Translations under genes and position numbers: made by a program
Source of the DNA: Bacteroidota bacterium
Lineage (GTDB): Bacteria; Bacteroidota; Bacteroidia; Cytophagales; Cyclobacteriaceae
DNA length: 6,962 bases
Direction: 5' to 3'
Assembly: GCA_003242315.1 (NCBI GenBank)
Contig: QGUY01000211.1
Coordinates: 1 to 6,962 of the forward strand
The notes under the pieces: generated by a model
Told to the model about the DNA's origin: nothing
Databases searched by the model: none
Seen by the model: the letters and a program-made list of their open reading frames with translations, nothing else
In this document: positions 4,501 through 6,962 of the stretch, one piece after another
Position numbering within the stretch: the stretch's first letter is position 1
How the letters are laid out: each line of letters starts with the position of its first letter

Positions 4501-6962
4501 ATGACAGGAAGACTACTAATTGCGGTACTGTTTGCGGTTCTGCTTCACCCACAGGTGTGGGCGCAGGACAGACAGGTTAGTGGGAGGGTGACGTCGCAGG
4601 ATGACGGCACCCCGGTGCCTGGCGTGAACGTCGTGGTTGAGGGGACAACCCGTGGTACAACCACGGATGTTAACGGAAACTACACGATCCAACTGGGACC
4701 GAACGAGAACACGCTGGTGTTCTCATTCGTGGGCTTCAAGCCGGCGGTGATTCAGGTCGATAGTCGGTCGGTGATCGACGTCGCGCTCGAATCTGACATC
4801 ACTTCCCTGGATGAAGTCGTGGTTATCGGGTACGGCGAGCAGCGCGAGCGGGACCTCACGTCGTCGATAACAACAGTAACGACCGAGGAAATCGTCAAGA
4901 CTCCCACTGCGCAGGCAATGCAGGCCCTTCAGGGAAAGGTTGCGGGCCTCCAGATTGTGAGCAACGGTTCACCTGGTGACGCTCCCACGGTGCGTTTGCG
5001 TGGGATCGGTTCCTATATCCAGGGTACCGGGACGGAGGAGATTGATACAGAACCGCTGTATGTTGTCGATGGGATGTTCTTCGATAACATTGACTTCCTT
5101 AATACGGCCGACATCAAATCCATCAGCGTGCTCAAGGACGCTTCCGCTGCCGCAATCTTTGGTGTCCGCGCTTCCAATGGCGTAGTGCTCATCGAAACCA
5201 AGTCTGGTAACTACAATCAGGCGGCCCAGATCTCTTACAGTGGTTATTATGGAGTGCAGCGCGCGCAGAATGTCCTGAAAATGGCCAACGCCGAGCAGTT
5301 TACGGCAATGGCCAACGAATCGGGTGTTCCCGGTGAAGCGCTGAACATCCTGAATGCCATGCAGCGGTACGGCCGGAGCCGGGTTAATCCTAACGTCCCG
5401 GACGTTAACACCGACTGGTACAAGGAAGTATTGCGCGTGGCTCCCATCCAGAACCACAGCCTCGATATTTCCGGCGGTTCTGACAGGGCTACCTACCTCG
5501 TGGGTGGAAGCTACTTCGGACAGGAAGGTATCCTGGACATGAAGAACGACTACGAACGGTTTAACCTTCGTACCCGCGTCGACTATCGCGCGAATGACTG
5601 GCTCAACATTGGGGCAAATCTTAACCTGAGCAACGCCCAAAAGAATTCACCTGACAACGCGGTTTGGAACCAGACATACTATGCGGTCCCCATCATGCCG
5701 GTCATTGACGAACAGAACGTCAACGCTTTCCCGGAAAGATGGGCCAACGCACAGGACCTGGGCTATCGCGCAGGTCAGAATCCTTTCCCGACCATGAGGT
5801 ATAACACCGACTTCATGCGGATTCGGAAAATCCTGTCCAATTTCTATGCTGAGATCCAAATCATTCCGGACAAGCTGTCCTTCAAGTCTACCTATAACGC
5901 GGCATACACATTCCTCAATCAGCGGGAGGTGGATCTTCCTTATTTTATAGGTGACAACTTTAACCGAAACGTTGCGACCATTAATAAAAAGGACGAAACC
6001 TGGGTCAACCAGATCTGGGATAACGTTCTTACCTACACCAACAGTTTTGGATTGCACAACGTGACCGGTATGTTGGGAACATCGTTCCGCGATGAGTCTT
6101 TCCAGATGCTGAGAGCCCGTGGAACGGATCTCGTAAGTACAGACATCAAGGCATGGTATCTGTCGAATGCGAGAAACATCGACGTCAACCAGGTTAAAGA
6201 TGACGGACTACGGCAGTACGGTATCTCTTACTTTGCTCGTATCGCATACAACTTCAACGACCGTTACCTGGTATACGGAACGATAAGGGCTGACGGCTCC
6301 AACAAGTATCAGCAAACGTGGGGTTACTTCCCGTCAGTGGGCTTAGGCTGGGTAGTATCCGAAGAGCCCTTCATGGAAGGAGTTGGTGGAATAGACTTCC
6401 TGAAGCTGCGTGCAAGCTGGGGTCAGTTGGGTAACGACAAGATTCCGGCAAGTGATGGCGCCAACACAACACAAACCATCAACACGGCCTTCAACGATAC
6501 GATGTTCACCGGAACGAAGACGACGAACACCTTCTCGTTTCTTGAGTGGGAATTGACCGAGGAAACGAACTTTGGATTGACTTCTGAGTTGCTGGGCAGC
6601 CGCCTGTCGGTTGAAGCAGACTACTTCATTCGTGACACGAAGAATGCTGCGATTATTTTCGATCCGCCCCTCGGTCAGGATGACGTACTCAGGCCTCAGG
6701 GTGTGATTCGTAACTCAGGTTTCGAACTCGCGCTCAACTGGCAAGACGAACTTGCAAATGGCTTGACCTATTCTATAGGTGTCAACATGGCAACGTTGAA
6801 GAACGAAGTCCGCGACCTCTATGGACAACCTTACCTGAATCATGGCCAGGCCGAGTTTCGTCAGCGCTCTTATGTAGGCGAACCTATCTACTCATTCTAT
6901 GGATGGGAAGTTGTCGGCGTCTATCAGAACAACGAAGAAATCCAGGCTGATCCTATTGCGCT
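4501..6962 (+). CDS. SusC/RagA-family TonB-dependent outer membrane transporter (3' end beyond window)
   Basis: An unbroken frame of 820 codons running off the right edge; family members are about 1,000 residues, so the last part of the barrel is missing. Residues 1-21 are a signal peptide (cleavage after VWA). About 25-98 is a carboxypeptidase-regulatory-like beta domain (VSGRVTSQDDGTPVPGVNV). LDEVVVIGYG at 103-112 is the TonB-box-type segment. The plug follows with the SusC signature: PLYVVDGMFF, then SISVLKDASAAAIFGVRASNG ending in LIETK near residue 234. The remainder is beta-barrel, with the conserved stretch GTIRADGSNKY, GYFPSVGLGW, FLKLRASWGQLGN at about 590-650. SusC proteins import oligosaccharides or peptides across the outer membrane together with a SusD lipoprotein lid, expected just past the edge. 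No STN domain precedes the regulatory-like domain, so coupling to an anti-sigma factor is unlikely. Substrate is unknown. No Shine-Dalgarno sequence is visible; the start is set by the signal peptide. Confidence 0.95.
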   Translation, partial: MTGRLLIAVLFAVLLHPQVWAQDRQVSGRVTSQDDGTPVPGVNVVVEGTTRGTTTDVNGNYTIQLGPNENTLVFSFVGFKPAVIQVDSRSVIDVALESDITSLDEVVVIGYGEQRERDLTSSITTVTTEEIVKTPTAQAMQALQGKVAGLQIVSNGSPGDAPTVRLRGIGSYIQGTGTEEIDTEPLYVVDGMFFDNIDFLNTADIKSISVLKDASAAAIFGVRASNGVVLIETKSGNYNQAAQISYSGYYGVQRAQNVLKMANAEQFTAMANESGVPGEALNILNAMQRYGRSRVNPNVPDVNTDWYKEVLRVAPIQNHSLDISGGSDRATYLVGGSYFGQEGILDMKNDYERFNLRTRVDYRANDWLNIGANLNLSNAQKNSPDNAVWNQTYYAVPIMPVIDEQNVNAFPERWANAQDLGYRAGQNPFPTMRYNTDFMRIRKILSNFYAEIQIIPDKLSFKSTYNAAYTFLNQREVDLPYFIGDNFNRNVATINKKDETWVNQIWDNVLTYTNSFGLHNVTGMLGTSFRDESFQMLRARGTDLVSTDIKAWYLSNARNIDVNQVKDDGLRQYGISYFARIAYNFNDRYLVYGTIRADGSNKYQQTWGYFPSVGLGWVVSEEPFMEGVGGIDFLKLRASWGQLGNDKIPASDGANTTQTINTAFNDTMFTGTKTTNTFSFLEWELTEETNFGLTSELLGSRLSVEADYFIRDTKNAAIIFDPPLGQDDVLRPQGVIRNSGFELALNWQDELANGLTYSIGVNMATLKNEVRDLYGQPYLNHGQAEFRQRSYVGEPIYSFYGWEVVGVYQNNEEIQADPIA

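Noticed and set aside
4969..6057. Two minus-strand frames (4969-5640 and 5647-6057) opposite the SusC gene
   Set aside because: Both are shadows of a strongly conserved SusC coding sequence on the plus strand.
1..6962. CRISPR arrays, tRNA/rRNA genes, attachment sites or a complete mobile element
   Set aside because: No regularly spaced repeats, no tRNA-like anticodon and T-loop pattern, and no element ends were found on reading through both strands.

Overview
The window looks like chromosomal DNA from a member of the Bacteroidota. It is moderately GC-rich by eye, and Cytophagales or a related order is my guess, not a demonstrated placement. Four things point there: a large SusC/RagA-type TonB-dependent transporter, a 7TM-DISM receptor, a zinc-dependent phospholipase C/S1-P1-like protein of the type I associate with this phylum, and a promoter ahead of rpsT that fits the Bacteroidota consensus (TTTG, about 20 bp, TAnnTTTG). 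Shine-Dalgarno sequences are mostly absent, which also fits.

Layout. Positions 1-1138 are read leftward: rpsT (ribosomal protein S20, 884-1138), then radC (101-802) downstream of it. From 1233 everything is read rightward: a secreted zinc-dependent hydrolase (1233-2204), a membrane receptor with a transposase-derived zinc-ribbon/HTH tail (2273-4270), and the first 820 codons of a SusC-like transporter (from 4501, running off the right edge). The 94 bp between rpsT and the hydrolase hold a strong leftward promoter and a weaker overlapping rightward candidate. The 230 bp before the SusC gene are AT-richer and contain phased TTTTGA boxes and recurring ATTGCG words that look regulatory.

How the genes may work together. 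rpsT and radC are housekeeping genes, probably co-transcribed. The hydrolase and the receptor are 68 bp apart on one strand and could share a transcript. The SusC gene has its own long leader and is probably separately controlled; its susD partner would be expected beyond the right edge. No glycoside hydrolase or other substrate clue is visible.

The most notable item is the receptor at 2273-4270. It joins a 7TMR-DISMED2 sensor domain, a seven-helix 7TM-DISM membrane module and a cytoplasmic coiled coil to the N-terminal zinc-ribbon and helix-turn-helix portion of an IS1595-type transposase, without the catalytic DDE domain. I read it as a possible one-component, membrane-anchored DNA-binding regulator built with a domesticated transposase domain. 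Its neighbour's upstream region, with phased repeats, is a candidate target, but that link is inference only.
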